Part shown: positions 1-11,935 of the stretch, one piece after another
Numbering within the stretch: position 1 is the stretch's first letter
How the letters are laid out: each line of letters starts with the position of its first letter
NCBI GenBank assembly: GCA_036365515.1
Contig: CM070873.1
Location: 192,502,604-192,566,603 of the forward strand
Length of the DNA stretch: 64,000 nt
Direction: 5' to 3'
From: Torymus aiolomorphi
Taxonomy: Eukaryota > Arthropoda > Insecta > Hymenoptera > Torymidae
The notes under the pieces: model-generated
Database searches by the model: none
What the model was told of the DNA's origin: nothing
Seen by the model: only the letters and a program-made list of their open reading frames with translations
Program-made: the position numbers and the translations under genes

Positions 1-233
1 AGGCATTACATAACCCTATGCTCATTCGGGTGTACACGTAGTGTCCGTAGGCCCCGGCAAAGTTTCTTTTATGGGCGTCGACGGGGTCCATTGGTATTTG
101 GTAGAAACCGATTTTTAGATCCATGTCCGTAATATATTTGGCCGTCGCTACCGCGTCTATAATGTCCATTGTAAGAGGCAGTGGGTAGCTATTACCCACA
201 TTTATCTCATTTAGTTGGCGGAAGTCCGTTACC
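1..233 (-). pseudogene. Ty3/gypsy reverse transcriptase fragment (gypsy copy 1)
   Basis: The reverse strand reads as the N-terminal half of a Ty3/gypsy RT, running off the window's left edge. Recognisable pieces are RMVTDFRQLNEINVGNSYPL (fingers, about 231-172), then MDLKIGFYQIPMD, which carries the motif A aspartate, then YGHYVYTRMSIGL, the usual stretch before the YxDD motif. The YxDD box itself would lie outside the window. Upstream on the same strand (234-680) the reading frame is broken by stops and shifts, so this copy cannot make a polyprotein. The family assignment is firm because of the motif order; the level of decay is seen directly. Confidence 0.85.
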
Positions 234-425
234 ATGCGCTATCTTATTTCTCCATTTTTTCCACTTTTTTCGGCACGACCCATATCATGGAGGAATAAGA
301 GCTATCTGATGGATTTATTACTCCCATATCTAGTATTTATTTATTTTACATTGCATTTCCTCCTTTACTGCTGGCGGGTGTCGGTGTCTCTTGACCCACA
401 CCGATGTGTCTGTGGTCGTTATTAA

Positions 426-1190
426 TTATGCGTGACTAGGTGCGCTGCTCTTAATTTTTCTCCTGGGAGCCCGAATAGGTGTGGCCTTTCTTTTATCAAA
501 GTTTTTGTATTTTATTTCTTTCTTATTTAGTCTTTTCAGCGTGTCTGGATCCAATGCCTCAAATATTCTTACAGCCCTATCGCTGCCATTTTCCGTAAAC
601 AAATACTCGCAAAACATTGACGCCCTCAAGTTCATTATCTTCAAATATATTATTGATATCTTCATTAAAAACATCATCTTTCTACAGCATTATTTCGCAG
701 GCTTCTAGTTCGACGACGGACGGAGAAATCACCACCGATTCGTCGCTTGGACTGTAGCAAAGGGCATATGCTTTGCCATCCCTATTTTTGGCTACGAAAT
801 TGCCGAGTAGTAGAGGAATTATAAATTGCTCGTTCTTCTCAAAGGGTACAACTGTTCGTCCAACTTGCAGACGTTTATTTGCTGCTTTGACTGTGGCTTC
901 ATGTTTAGTTAACATATCACAGCTCAATAGTCCATCCGTATCTATGGGAAAATTCTTGGAAACCACCTGAGCCTCTCATAAAAGTCCGTTAATTTCTACC
1001 TTGACGCACCCTAGCGTCGCACATAGTCCGGGCGTAACGCCGCTTATCGATACGACATATTCTTCGTCTACCGCCACATTTTTGTGAATTTCATTTTATT
1101 TAGTGACACATTTAATTTACTATAGGTAGCCTCCGTCCTGCCTAGGTAAACCTTATCTTATACTTCATTGCTTCCTCCTAGAGGAAGCTT
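426..1190 (-). pseudogene. Ty3/gypsy protease and protease-RT linker (gypsy copy 1)
   Basis: Reading from 1190 down, the frame gives a degraded aspartic protease. The active-site triad region is mutated (VYLGRTEA where DTGA is expected), followed by EEYVVSISGVTPGLC, a stop at about 985, then VVSKNFPIDTDGLLSCDMLT. The last block is clearly homologous to VVSDSFPTDTDGLLGWDMMT in gypsy copy 2 (about 10155-10215), so the two elements belong to one family. Further down, CEYLFTENGSDRAVRIFEAL and KRKATPIRAPRRKI (677-426) are the acidic linker before RT. Stops and the lost catalytic aspartate make it non-functional. Confidence 0.75.
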
Positions 1191-1194
1191 TGTG

Positions 1195-2990
1195 ATAGTA
1201 ATTTTTTTAGTTATTTTAAAAACATGTTATAATTGTTTTTCGAGGTGTTAGGAATCAAAATACATGATTTTTGAAAAATGTCTGTATGGATGTGTGTGTG
1301 TATGTATGTATGTGTGTGCGCGTGCGTGCGTGCGTGTGTGTGTGTGTACGTCTGGATCTCAGCTTCTACTCCATCGATTTTGACGGGACAGGTCTCATTT
1401 TTCTTGTTTTTTTTTTTTGTGTGATGGCGGGTCAAACATTCGTTTTTTGATTCGCTGATGCGTTTTTGTTTTATTTCGAATTTTCGATTTTCTCAAAATT
1501 GATTTTTGCTTTTTTTAATGATAAGATCGAGATATCTGAATCGATCTGAATCGATATCTGAATAGGGTTCTTTTGTTATTAGCCAAAACGTGTTTTTTTT
1601 TAACTCCTAAACTAAAAAGTCAATTTTCTTGAGAAAAGTCGTGATAATGCAGAATATAAATAGCTATAATCTGTAAAAATTTGAATCCACTTTGTCGACT
1701 AGTTTTTGAGAAAAAAATTGAAATGTGAAAAAAATGAGTTTTGTATGTTCAACGATAACGGGAGTAAAATTGAATTAATCGCTTTGACATTCCTTGTAGA
1801 GGTAGATTTTAGATAGCTCTCGGTCGAGTTCTTTGAGCAAAATGATTAGTCCAGAAATTTCAGAAATATTTGAGGTTAACATTTTTTTAACCTTTTTTTC
1901 AAATCGTAATTTATCGAAAACGGCTCCATGCATCAGCTCCAAATTTATAGAAAATTTTGTATGTGATATAGATAATGTGTGCGAATATTCATCAAGATAG
2001 TACGATTACTTTTTGAGATATTTGATTTTGAAAATTTTCATATTTTACAAAGTTATTTTCTTTGTCACATGATAACTAAAGAAAACAAATATTGGTTTAA
2101 TCATGTTGAAATTTTATGGAGATGTAGAGTCTATATTATCGTATAAGTTCTTTAGGTAAAAGGATTGTCTCATGATTTTTAGAGATATTTAAGTTTAAAA
2201 TTCTTTTAGTTTTTTTCAAAATCGTAATTTCTCAATGACGACTTCATGTATCAGCTTAAAATTTATAGACTATTTTGTATGCAATATAGGCAATACTTAT
2301 GTAAAATTTCGTCCAGATTATATGGTTATTTTTTGAAATGTTTGATATTTAAAATTGTAGTCTTTTTGAAAATGACTTTCTTTGTTGTCTTTCTTTGAAA
2401 TTTAGTGCAGATGTAGAGTTTGCATATTATTTATTAGAAAAGTTCTTAGGGTAAAAGAATTCGTTTATGAATTTCAGAGATATTTGAGGTTAAAACTATT
2501 TTAGCCCTCGTAATTATTCTGGAACGCATTTATGTATACTAGAAAATGGAAATGACATGCGCTATGCGCTATGCGTCGATGCGCGCGTGTTTATACCTGC
2601 TTTTGTTTTGTAATAGCCATTTATTATTTTTAAGGTTAGAACCCTTTTCTTACATCGGAAATTCCAGAAAGAGAATACAAATACGGACAGGCATACTACT
2701 AGAGACAAGTACCCTATGTGTGAAATTTCACAAAGAAAATATAATTTGAAGTAAAGGTTATTTAGGAATTTTAAAAGGTTCTAACGATAATATTACAATC
2801 AATTATTTTATCTATTTTTCACACATAATTTAAAAAACAAATCATACCTATTATTTTATTCATATTTTATACATAATTTAAAAATTAATAATTTTTAATC
2901 TTTATAAATGAATTTAATTATAATTATGTCATAAATTGTTGCAAAAATATAAATTTTGTTACTAAAAATGCATTAAAGGAATAACAAATT
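1195..2990. repeat. AT-rich interspersed repeat splitting gypsy copy 1
   Basis: This 1.8-kb non-coding block separates the protease (below 1190) from the gag C-terminus (above 2995) of gypsy copy 1, so it looks like an insertion. It contains a TG/TATG/CG-type microsatellite at about 1284-1350. Between about 1790 and 2500 there are three diverged tandem units of roughly 300 bp, each with a GATGTAGAGT-like start followed by TTCTTTAGGTAAAA and AGAGATATTTRAGTTTAAAA-like text (near 1795, 2118 and 2408). No credible gene is seen, and the exact boundaries and element class are not resolved. Confidence 0.55.
1284..1350. repeat. (TG)n/(TATG)n microsatellite
   Basis: Alternating TG, TATG, CG and TGCG repeats. 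On the reverse strand this yields a spurious Thr/His-rich reading frame. Confidence 0.9.
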
Positions 2991-2994
2991 AAGT

Positions 2995-5195
2995 TTGAGG
3001 AACCTACGGGCCAATGCATTGGTAGCGGTTTTTTTTATTGCCGTCGCTTCTAGTTGCTCGGTCCGGCAGGACTCTGGTGCCGAGCATCTTGGGAGTTTAA
3101 ATGACCCGTATTATTTCCAGACTCTTGGTTGTTGTTCACTCGATCTCTGTCTCCACGGTATTCCTCATTATTTCGGCGGCTGTCGTTTCGTTGGCCCCGG
3201 TCGTTCCTGTTCTTCGAAATGCTTTACTTATAGCGTTCATCTCGGCCATTATTGAATCACCTATCCCTTTTGCATCGGTCGTAATTCCTGCTGGAATAGC
3301 CGTAGCGGTTTCCTCTTTGATACCCACCTGATTGTTTGCTGCCTTCATAATCTCGCGACGGCCACCCGGCCATGTTCATGTTACGTGATCCGCCTGCGTC
3401 ATTCGGCCTTGGTGGCGGTGCTGAGAAGGCTTCTGTTGCGGGGGCTTAAGCTAGATATACAGCATATACTACTGGTTGCTGACTCACTGGTGGAGCTTGG
3501 ACCACGGCATTATCGATTTTTTGTTTGTTGACTCGATCTTCCCTCATTTCGTATTCCCTCTAGTATTGCAGTATTTGCTTATCTTCGTATCAACATTTTC
3601 TTTTCGACATTCATCCTCCCTGTGAGAGGTGGTCTTGCAATAGTCGCAGCCCTTTTTCGCCGACGTTAGCCTAATCGTAGCATTTTACACACTCCCCGTA
3701 GTCATCGCGGAGATTTTTGTAGTCAAATCCTTTAGTAGGACGTCTGTTGATATCGCTGTGCTGGTAGTGATTACTTCGTTGACTTTTGGCCACGCCGGGC
3801 ACTTGTCCTTTGGTCGATGCGTATTGCTTCCGTAATTGCTCCGGTCAGGTTTCTTGGGGACTTCACCCTAGCCTGATACTATAAGTCTCCGCGTAGGCCA
3901 AACAAAAATTGCTCCAGCGCTTCAGCTTCTCCGCTGTCCCGACATGTAGTTTTCTGGCTCTCTCCTAATGAACTGTTCGCGTCATATAAATTCCTTAGCT
4001 TGTTCAGTAGGGCTTCTACCCTTTTACGAAAGGCTCCAGTACTCTCCTGTGGTCTCTGTCTTATTACCTTGATCTCCGCTAGGACGTAGTCAGTACCTTC
4101 GCGGTACTTGTACCCATCGGCTATGAATTCGAGCACTCGCTCGAAGGAGGTGTGTTGGCAGGCATCGCTAATAAAGTTTTCTAATGCCTTACCCTTTAGC
4201 TTGGCGGATTCTCTGTAATCCCTAAGGATCCCTCTGAAGGAATTACAAAAATATGCGGCGCTGGCGGGATTGCCGTCGTATTGAGGCAATTAGTTCACTG
4301 CATGTCGTATGCTGGACTCCATCCACGCATCTCTTTATCCCCTGGGACGCCCTTGTCCTTGTACTAGATAGACTAACTCCGCTAGTTGATACCTTCTTGC
4401 ATCGCCATATGCATTTTCGTATTGTTCTGTATTGGTATCATTTCTTCGCAGTGATTTTCCGTAGTCCTCGCGCGCCCTGTATTCGGGTTCCTGTTTGATG
4501 GCTTCGATTCAGCTTATGCCGGGAATTGCGGGTAAGAATGTGCAGCTGGTGAATCTTCCTCCCTTTTTAGCGAGATAAATTGGCGATATTTTCGTGACTC
4601 ACACCGGAGTTCATACTGCTGTGTCCAATCCGGGTCTTTCAGAGAGTATTTCTGGTCTGCATGCTGCCTTCCATACTCTTGCTGGGTTCTTAACCGGGGC
4701 CATGCATACCCCCCCCCCCCCCCCCCCCCGACCATATCCCGGGTGTGGCGGAGCCTCTCGAAGGTTGATTGTTTTCCTCATTCATCGCGAGATCTCCTCC
4801 TTCTCTCTCCGCCACGGTATCGTCCGGGCCGACGGTGTCCGGTGACATGGCTGATGAGTTCTTTATCTCTCTTTCTTTATCCTGGTATAATCTGTATAGT
4901 TGACGGTCCGATTGCACGGCAATTTCCCTCTTGTCTTTACTGAGCGCGTCAAATCATTCGGCATGAAGATCTTCGAATTTCTTCAATGCTGATTCTATCA
5001 CGTCTAAATGCGCGTGCTGGATTGCCATCTCTGCTGCTGCCAGGGTTAAGATTGACCTTACTTTCGTGTTAATTCCGACGCGACTCCGCGCTCGGAAAAG
5101 TAAGGTATTTGCAGAACATGAATGATTGAGGGAGGAACGAGCTATTTTCCTATTTTTGAAGAAGCTCGGAGGAGGTCGACCGTCGATGACCACTG
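2995..5195 (-). pseudogene. Ty3/gypsy gag (gypsy copy 1), degraded
   Basis: Minus-strand remains of a gypsy Gag in several frames. N-terminal part: about 5193-4690, including VQSDRQLYRLYQDKEREI. Capsid-like Retrotrans_gag core: 4289-3879, beginning MPQYDGNPASAAYFCNSFRG and ending LEQFLFGLRGDL, the usual helical core. Nucleocapsid: a zinc knuckle CDYCKTTSHREDEC (CX2CX4HX4C) at about 3650-3605, preceded by a broken CVKC half-knuckle with a stop. The basic C-terminal tail lies at 3348-2995. A poly-C run (poly-G on the coding strand) sits at about 4710-4729 and encodes a glycine tract. Frameshifts separate all parts. Together with 1-1190 this is one element of at least 3.4 kb once the insertion is removed. 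Confidence 0.75.
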
Positions 5196-6057
5196 GCTTA
5201 GGAGAGAGGAAATCGACCGTCGATGACAGTTGTCATCGACAGTCTAGGGACGACGCTCTGCAGCCGTGCAGGTCAGGATTAGATTAAGGTGTGAAAGGAG
5301 TTTATTTGAGAGACAAAAATAGGAGCAATTATATGTTCTACCTGGCTACTATTATTTCTTCACGCAATATGCAAGTTATTTATGCACGGAGATAATCGAT
5401 ATTTGCCTTTGTATTATCACCACACGAATATAGTTATCTTACGATGTGCTGTATCACAATTTATGTATTTTTCAAAAAGAAAAAAAAAATTGTTTACTGT
5501 AGTTAATCAGTAAAAAAAATTCGCACGCATTTAATTTTATTCCTCTTTGAGGAAGCAGAAAGCTACAGAGGTTTGAACATTTTAATTTAATTTTTTAAAT
5601 ACTTTTTGGCAAGACACCACTTTGGAAAAAATTTTTATTTAAGTTTTTCGATTTTCTTTTCAACTACGCTTGTGATATATATATCGAACCCACACGCAAA
5701 ATACGAGAAAAAAAAGATTAATGGTAAAAATCGTCTTAAAACTTTGAGTTTCCCTATTTTTAACCTAAAAAAATTTTTTTACTTTATTATTAACTAGAAA
5801 AGTGTCCTGAATTTATTCAGATTTTTTAAAGTGGTGGAACATGATTAAAAAAATTAAAAACTCGATTTTTCATCATTTTTAGGCATCATATTTTATGAAA
5901 CACCTTTTGAGCCTCAAAACATTTATTTTCAACCAAAAAAGTCCTCTAAATTGTTTCAGATTTTTCGGAATAGCGAAACATTATTTAAAAAATTAAAAAT
6001 TCAATTTTTTTTAAGGGGGTCGAAACTATTATAATATAATTATATATCTATGTAGCC

Positions 6058-6190
6058 GATGACTTATGCGGACACCGCGGGTTAATTCATATAATAAATT
6101 TATACGTAAAATTTATACGGATGGCCGCATAAGTCTCTTAAAGTCCGTATAAGTTTCCCGCCCTGTTTGAAATTGTCCGCATAAATCATC
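6058..6190. mobile_element. Small MITE with GATGAyTTATGCGGACA inverted ends
   Basis: GATGACTTATGCGGACA at about 6058 is matched in inverted orientation by TGTCCGCATAAATCATC-like sequence ending near 6190, giving about 16-17 bp of terminal inverted repeat on a roughly 130-bp non-coding core that itself contains GGCCGCATAAG. It looks like a short non-autonomous DNA element. No target duplication was confirmed. Confidence 0.5.
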
Positions 6191-6247
6191 ATTTGCATAG
6201 ATATATTTATATATACTATATATATACATAGGAAGACATAAGTAGGT

Positions 6248-6322
6248 TTATGGAGCCCCTTCCGTTGGATCCACCAATGAGGTTATTTCTTTAGTCTTAT
6301 CGAGCCCGTGCTCCATAAAACT
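6248..6322. repeat. Short copy of the GGGCTCCATAAA foldback family
   Basis: TTTATGGAGCCCC at the left and GTGCTCCATAAA at the right form inverted ends around TTATTTCTTTAGTC. The same ends and the same core (ATTATTTCTTTAGTCA) occur in both arms of the large palindrome at 27.5-28.1 kb, so this is a small dispersed member of that family. Confidence 0.6.
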
Positions 6323-7339
6323 AGTGTGTAAGACAAAGATGGTGCTGTATAAAAAACCGCTGACAATTCATTGGCACGTAGCTTTCTCAAACTTAATTTA
6401 CTGATTCCTTCAATTAATTTTTAATTCCAATATTTAAAATTTAATACTTTATTTTGTACGGTAAGACTATGTTAAATGGTTTGTGACATTTTATTGTTAC
6501 TCTTTCTATTTTTTATCATTAAAATGCAATTATTATTATACAATATTATATTTTACAAAAAAAATTCATTGCTCAAAAGAACACAAAAAAATAATCATCA
6601 CGACCAGATATTCGAGATTAAAAATTTTTGTGTTAATGGTGTTTAATACTGATATCTCAGAGAATATTTGATCAATTTGAAATTTTAACCAATTATTAGA
6701 ATTATTTATTACAATACTTAGTTAAATTTTCAAGAGATTATCTTTATTTCTTTTGATAAAAAAGATATTTCAAAAGAACTTGCGTGTTTATTAAAAAATG
6801 TTTGGCATCAATAACGGAAACCACGACAATGCTAGCAGCGATCGGTACATTTTTATTCATGAATTGTGAAATTTGTCTATGGGAATACGTTGTTGATATT
6901 GAAATAGCTTAAAAAGAACAGGTAAGTTATGAAACTAGAGCTCAGTCTTTCAAATTAATAAATCAATTTAATTTGAGACTGATATTTTCTGGAGATCAAA
7001 GATATTTCGCCGATCACAATGTCTTAAAAATATAACTTTTCTAAATTTAACCTCAAAGAAAATGCGATAAGTGAAAAGTCAAAAGAAAATCAATATTATA
7101 ATGAGCGTAGTAAGTGGTCAACAATACGGGAGCGCAAAATAATTGATCAAACTCGAAGAGATGGTCCGTCTTTCGTTTGGTGTATGGTACAATGATATTC
7201 CATTTGGTGATCATATTAGAAGCTGATTGTCAGAAAATTGTTCCATGTATGAAATGTGGTCACAAAAATAATATAATTGAAGAAAGTAAAATAAAATTAA
7301 AAACTCAATGCGCCTACAACCATACCTTAATGGTGGTTG

Positions 7340-7455
7340 TTTTCGTGGTAGAGGGGATGGTGGAGGAGACGGTGGAGGGACATTGAACGGAGAAGTGATG
7401 GGGACGGTGGAGGGGACGGTGAAGGGGGCGGCGGAGGGAGGTGGAGGGACTGCGT
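7340..7455. repeat. GGA/GGT-rich simple sequence
   Basis: Purine-rich GGWGG-type tract. It gives Gly/Val or Pro/Ser-rich reading frames on either strand that I do not regard as genes. It lies just beyond the 3' end of the C22orf39-like gene. Confidence 0.7.
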
Positions 7456-7511
7456 TCAAACATAACCGTAACGCCTACATAATATAGAAAGATATATATG
7501 TGGTTTTTTTT

Positions 7512-7986
7512 TCACAAAATTGAACATGCATTATAAATTTTAATATCAATATCATTGACACATTTGTTTTTTATATCATTAGCTTTTGATTCTAGATAAG
7601 AGTTTTTATTTGCTTCTCGTAACCCTTCTGGTAAAAGTCTACTCCAATTATCAGGCCGTTTATCTCTTTTCTTCCAAATATCGTTTTGATAATGACTTTT
7701 TAATCTTTCTAACCGGCGTTTTCTTTCACTTTCTATTAATGCTCCCTGAAAGAAAAACTTTTTACAATACTTATTTGAAAAACATAAAGTTCAGAGCTAA
7801 ATAATTATCTGTTCCTCATACATAGGCAATTTCGTCTTGATTACTTTTCCAAAGATTGCAGTTTTTATAATCTGACTGCCACTGACAGCAATCAACATAA
7901 TCTCCATAAATAAAATATTGATGAAAACGTCCTTTAGGTCTTTCACATTCATGGAATTCTTCATCATATAAATGGCATGGTCTTAC
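7512..7986 (-). CDS. C22orf39-like: C22orf39/UPF0545-like twin-CX9C protein, last two exons
   Basis: Two minus-strand exons join in frame. Exon A is 7986-7822 (55 codons), after a splice acceptor (TTCCAG) and before a GTATGA donor. Exon B is 7745-7512, after TTTCAG, ending in TGA. The intron is 76 bp. Exon A reads RPCHLYDEEFHEC then GDYVDCCQWQSDYKNC, two CX9C pairs of the small helix-hairpin type. Exon B starts GALIESERKRRLERL and contains NDIWKKRDKRPDNW, then a Lys/Asn-rich tail. The order PCxxY-ExxxC, DCxQWxxDxxxC, ESERxR and a W-x-x-R-x-x-PxxW block is that of the C22orf39 (DUF3128) family; the human member is a small protein linked to synapses, and its insect role is unknown to me. The first coding exon is not found: upstream lies an AT-rich intron and then the gypsy LTR at 8089. 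This is the only credible host gene in the window. Confidence 0.8.
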
Positions 7987-8088
7987 CTGGAATAATTATT
8001 AAATCTTAGAAGTTAAATTATATTACTTATTAAATTATAAGTTATTAATTATAAATTACAAGTTATTAATTATAAATTTATATAAGTT

Positions 8089-8703
<615 letters not shown>

Positions 8704-8708
8704 TCAAT

Positions 8709-8728
8709 TGGTGCTAGGTGTGAGGTTT
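8709..8728 (+). promoter_or_regulatory. Candidate primer-binding site of gypsy copy 2
   Basis: TGGTGCTAGGTGTGAGG lies 5 nt after the LTR's CA end, the position and TGG start expected of a tRNA primer site. I do not recognise the tRNA, and the site may have mutated. Confidence 0.4.
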
Positions 8729-8815
8729 CCGTTAGAAATACGAGGTATCTTGAATGTTCGTGAAATCGCGCTAAATGGACAAAGTATACGATAACTGCAA
8801 AACAGAAAGGAAGGG

Positions 8816-9730
8816 ATGAACATCGCAGTGATCACCGTCAGCGACCTTCATTTAACTTTCAATTTTAGGGGAAGCCTGTCTTCTAACTCCATTACACATA
8901 CGGCTTCGGTTACAGCGTGCTGCACAGTAACTTTGCTAGTTACTAGCATGAGTTCCCTTCCCAATGGGCACCAGGTAATATATAATCAGACAACCTATCC
9001 TGCTAGTACAACCGTCTCACGGTCTGGCAGGACATCTTTATCACGCACAAGGAGATACGGATTCGACCTGCACCTTCTCTATTCCTCAAGCAACAAATAA
9101 GATCCCTCAGTTCGAAGGCGAACCAGAAACGGTTACGCTCTCCTGCAGAATAATACGAGGACTACAGAAGGACTTAGGCCAGGGAAAGAAGATTTCCTAA
9201 AGAGTAATGTACAGCTAAGACTAAAGAGTCAGGCGGCGAAGGATTTTTTGCCGTGCGTAGATAGATTCAGCTCGCTCGAACAGTTATTAGTAGCCACTAC
9301 CGAGAAATATAGTGTCCACGAAGACATGGATCAAGTGCGGTATCAATTAAAAACTATAAACCAAGGACAGAAAAAGATGGTTACGGATTACGACAGCGTG
9401 TAATGATCCTCTTAAGTAAGTTGCAACGATCACACAGCAATAAAAATCACTCATTGCTGTGGAAAATTCTGGAAGAGGTGATAAGTGAATCCAGGCGCAT
9501 AGAGAAAAAGACGAGTATACGCTTTAACATGGATAAAAATTGAAGTCCATACATGAAAACGTCCGCAATTAGATTCGCTCCCACCAGTTTATATTTCAAC
9601 TATTGCAAAAACCCAATCATAGCGAGGAAGTCTGCAGAAACAAAATTAAAGATGCAAAATTCTGCGAGTATTACAAGATCCAGGGTCACAATTTCGAAGA
9701 ATGCGGCTCAATAAAGAAAGACGTATAAAA
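8816..9730 (+). pseudogene. Ty3/gypsy gag (gypsy copy 2), degraded
   Basis: The plus strand after the LTR carries broken Gag. A Ser/Thr-rich N-terminal part (8816-9085) is followed, after frameshifts, by IPQFEGEPETVTLSCRI at about 9100, the conserved start of a Retrotrans_gag core. It continues through AAKDFLPCVDRFSSLEQLLV to a stop near 9400. A zinc knuckle CEYYKIQGHNFEEC lies at about 9665-9706; its second cysteine is replaced by tyrosine, so metal binding would be lost. Its protease region matches gypsy copy 1. Confidence 0.7.
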
Positions 9731-9959
9731 GGGAATGATCATTAAAGAAAAGGTAAGAAGCGGGACGACGACCGCGAGTTCATCGGCGAAGGCGAGAACT
9801 GCTTACTCAGCTCCAGCAACGAGAGCCACTGACGCGCGTGGTTACAATAAATCGACCGAGCAATTAAAGAAAGAGGCACCCGCTGCGCCACGACCCCATC
9901 ATGTTATAAGGTTTGCCTATGCAGGACGACGACCCCCATAGTAAATATGAGGAGCCCTA

Positions 9960-10275
9960 CTTTAAAAAGGGACAGTGGTTGATTTTACGTTGATACAGGC
10001 GCGGACTTATTGTTGATTAAACATAGATACGTAAAGCAATAAGTGAGAATAACTAAAAGTATAAATTAGTCTCCATATGTGGCATTACACTAGGAGAGTG
10101 CGTGATCCCAGGAAGCATAAATATGAAATTGAACGGGCTCCTATGCGGAGCACACGTGGTTTCAGACAGCTTTCCCACCGATACCGATGGACTTTTAGGC
10201 TGGGACATGATGACGAAACACAGAGTCAAGATCAACGACAAACAATTGCCTTACATACGAAAAGAACTTAATATG
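9960..10275 (+). pseudogene. Ty3/gypsy protease (gypsy copy 2), degraded
   Basis: FYVDTGADLLLIKHRYVK (about 9980-10036) is an intact aspartic protease active site (DTGA). Then ICGITLGECVIPGSINM, LNGLLCGAHVVSDSF and DTDGLLGWDMMTKHRVKIND follow up to about 10265, with stops and shifts between blocks. The last blocks align with gypsy copy 1. The RT expected next is missing. Confidence 0.75.
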
Positions 10276-10935
10276 TAGGAAGATATCGGAGCAGCAAGTA
10301 CACCTCTAGGCCAATATGTAATGCTTCTCTCCGGAAACCAGAAAAAACCATTATTTGGCGAAACTCCCACAACCACAAGGGAAAGTGAGACTGATGTAAA
10401 TGAAGTTTCGATAACCGATCTGCAATCAGAGAAGCAGGGTATATCTGACATTCAAATAAGAAAAAAGGGCCCCGAGGCAACAATACCGACAGGGCGGCCA
10501 CATAATATGATCATATATGAGAAATGGGAGTTTTTCACGGATGATGGATTCAAGGACTATATTCCACCTGCCACGACAGGAGCAAGATCGCATGATGCAA
10601 ATATTAAGAGAATCTATCGAAGTGAATAAAAATTCGACATCACTTGAGTACACGGATGGCAGCCAGAACGACCATGTCAAGGGTATGGAAAGCCATAACA
10701 CCGAAGCCAGTGACACAGCTACTCTGGAAAATGGACCCGCAGCAGCACCACTCCAACCAACAACTCACGCCGAGCGGACAATGATACCAGGAGGCAGTGC
10801 CATTCTATATATAGTGGACTTCTATATAGGGGATACAGTGGTGCCAGTTGAAGGAGATCATGTAAGTGAGTCTGCATGGAGAGGCTGCGACAATTACACC
10901 GGCACACAAAAAAAAAGTGGTCTGTACTTTTGATC
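10276..10935 (+). pseudogene. Gypsy copy 2 polyprotein remnant of unknown domain
   Basis: Two overlapping plus-strand frames follow the protease (10321-10629 and 10517-10933). They are polar and rich in Thr, Ser and Glu, with FHLPRQEQDRMMQILRESIE in the second. No RT, RNase H or integrase motif is visible. They probably represent the acidic spacer downstream of protease plus rearranged sequence. The element ends near 10940, where a different repeat begins, and no 3' LTR is present. Confidence 0.4.
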
Positions 10936-10944
10936 AGACCCACC

Positions 10945-11335
10945 TATCTTCATGCATTTTTTCGCGCTGAATCCAAATCTAGAGTTCGTTTAAGCCCTAC
11001 ATATGAAGATATTAAGTAAATTGCAAAAAACAGCTAAAAATTGCGAAAAATCACTTTAATAAGAACGAGAAAATTCTGAAAAAATTTTTCTGACCTGGAT
11101 TAAAGGTGTTTCTTATGTATTTTGATGCGCTGAACTCATTTCTGAAGTTTTTTAAATTCTATTATTTACCGATATTGCCAAAAGCGTGAAAAATAGCTAA
11201 AAAAGCGAAAAATCGAGAAAATTTGAAAAATTCGGGAAACAAAACACTAGAAATCATGAATAGCATAAAATCTGGAACTAATTTTGCTCTTATACTTTTT
11301 TCTCTTGCAGCGAACTCTTTTCTGTTCAAATCACC
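10945..11335. repeat. Dispersed repeat with a TGATGCGCTGAATCC motif
   Basis: The phrase GCGCTGAATCCAAATCT (about 10966) recurs as TGATGCGCTGAACTC near 11125 and, inverted, as GATTCAGCGAATCAAAATAC near 12674. Each is followed by CTAAAAAWTGCGAAAAATC-like text. It appears to be the flank of the repeat family that carries the broken gene at 11.3-11.9 kb. Confidence 0.5.
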
Positions 11336-11339
11336 TATG

Positions 11340-11935
11340 CAACTGGTTTCTTTCTCTTTTTTTTTGTATTCTGATTCGTTTCTCTCTTGAGTGTCCAACA
11401 AAAATCTGCCATCATGTAAACATCTCATCTTCCTTGGTATCGTTTTTCCATTTCACTTATGTCTTGATAGAATCGTTCTCCTTGTTCTTCGCTAAAGTCT
11501 TCGAGGTTTTCAGGAAAGTAGTCAAGATGAGAGTGCAGAAAGTGCAGTTTGAGATTCATCAAGCAGCCTAACTCTTTAAATGTTTCTTGTAGTCTTGTAC
11601 CAAATTCTGGTAGTCATCATTTCCTAAGAACTTCTGAGAGACGTTTATGTAACTTTGCCATCCGCTTTCTCGGTGTCATTCATGTGGTTCGTGAAATTTT
11701 TGTCTTGAAAAAGAGTGCGAATTTGCGGGTAATCGAAAATACCTTCCTTCAATTTTGCATCACTTACCGCTGGAATCTTTTCTCCTAAATATTCGAAACA
11801 ATCACCATCTTTGTTTAGAACTTTGACCAATTGCTTCATAAGACCGAGCGTGATATGAAGAGGTGGTAGCAGAATATTTGAAGGATAAACCAACGGGCTG
11901 CGGATGATGTTCCTCGTCTCTGGATGAAACTTCGT
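11340..11935 (-). pseudogene. Broken copy of an uncharacterised arthropod repeat-associated gene
   Basis: From about 11925 down, the reverse strand reads RNIIRSPLVYPSNILLPPLH, then LGLMKQLVKVLNKDGDCF, a KLKEGIFDYPQIR block and, after frameshifts, LKLHFLHSHLDYFPENL, FSEEQGERFYQDISEMEKRY and MMADFCWTLKRE. I recognise this block order from a protein family that recurs in many copies in arthropod and cnidarian genomes; I know no experimental function for it. At least one frameshift (about 11645) and an in-frame stop (about 11435) break it. It sits inside a repeat flanked by a foldback, consistent with mobile-element origin. Confidence 0.7.

Larger units (their letters stand above)
5200..7500. other. 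Intergenic AT-rich DNA between gypsy copy 1 and the host gene
   Basis: No convincing coding exon is seen. It holds two small foldback elements (listed separately) and AT-rich sequence at 5470-6050 that resembles the stretch at about 55000-55410, where a GTCNGACCCCCTTA-like motif recurs. The last 120 bases (about 7340-7455) are GGA/GGT-rich simple sequence. Confidence 0.5.

Noticed and set aside
7177..7459. Gly/Val and Pro-rich frames with a CMKCGHKNN motif
   Set aside because: Mostly GGA simple sequence; one CXXC pair is not enough to call a gene.
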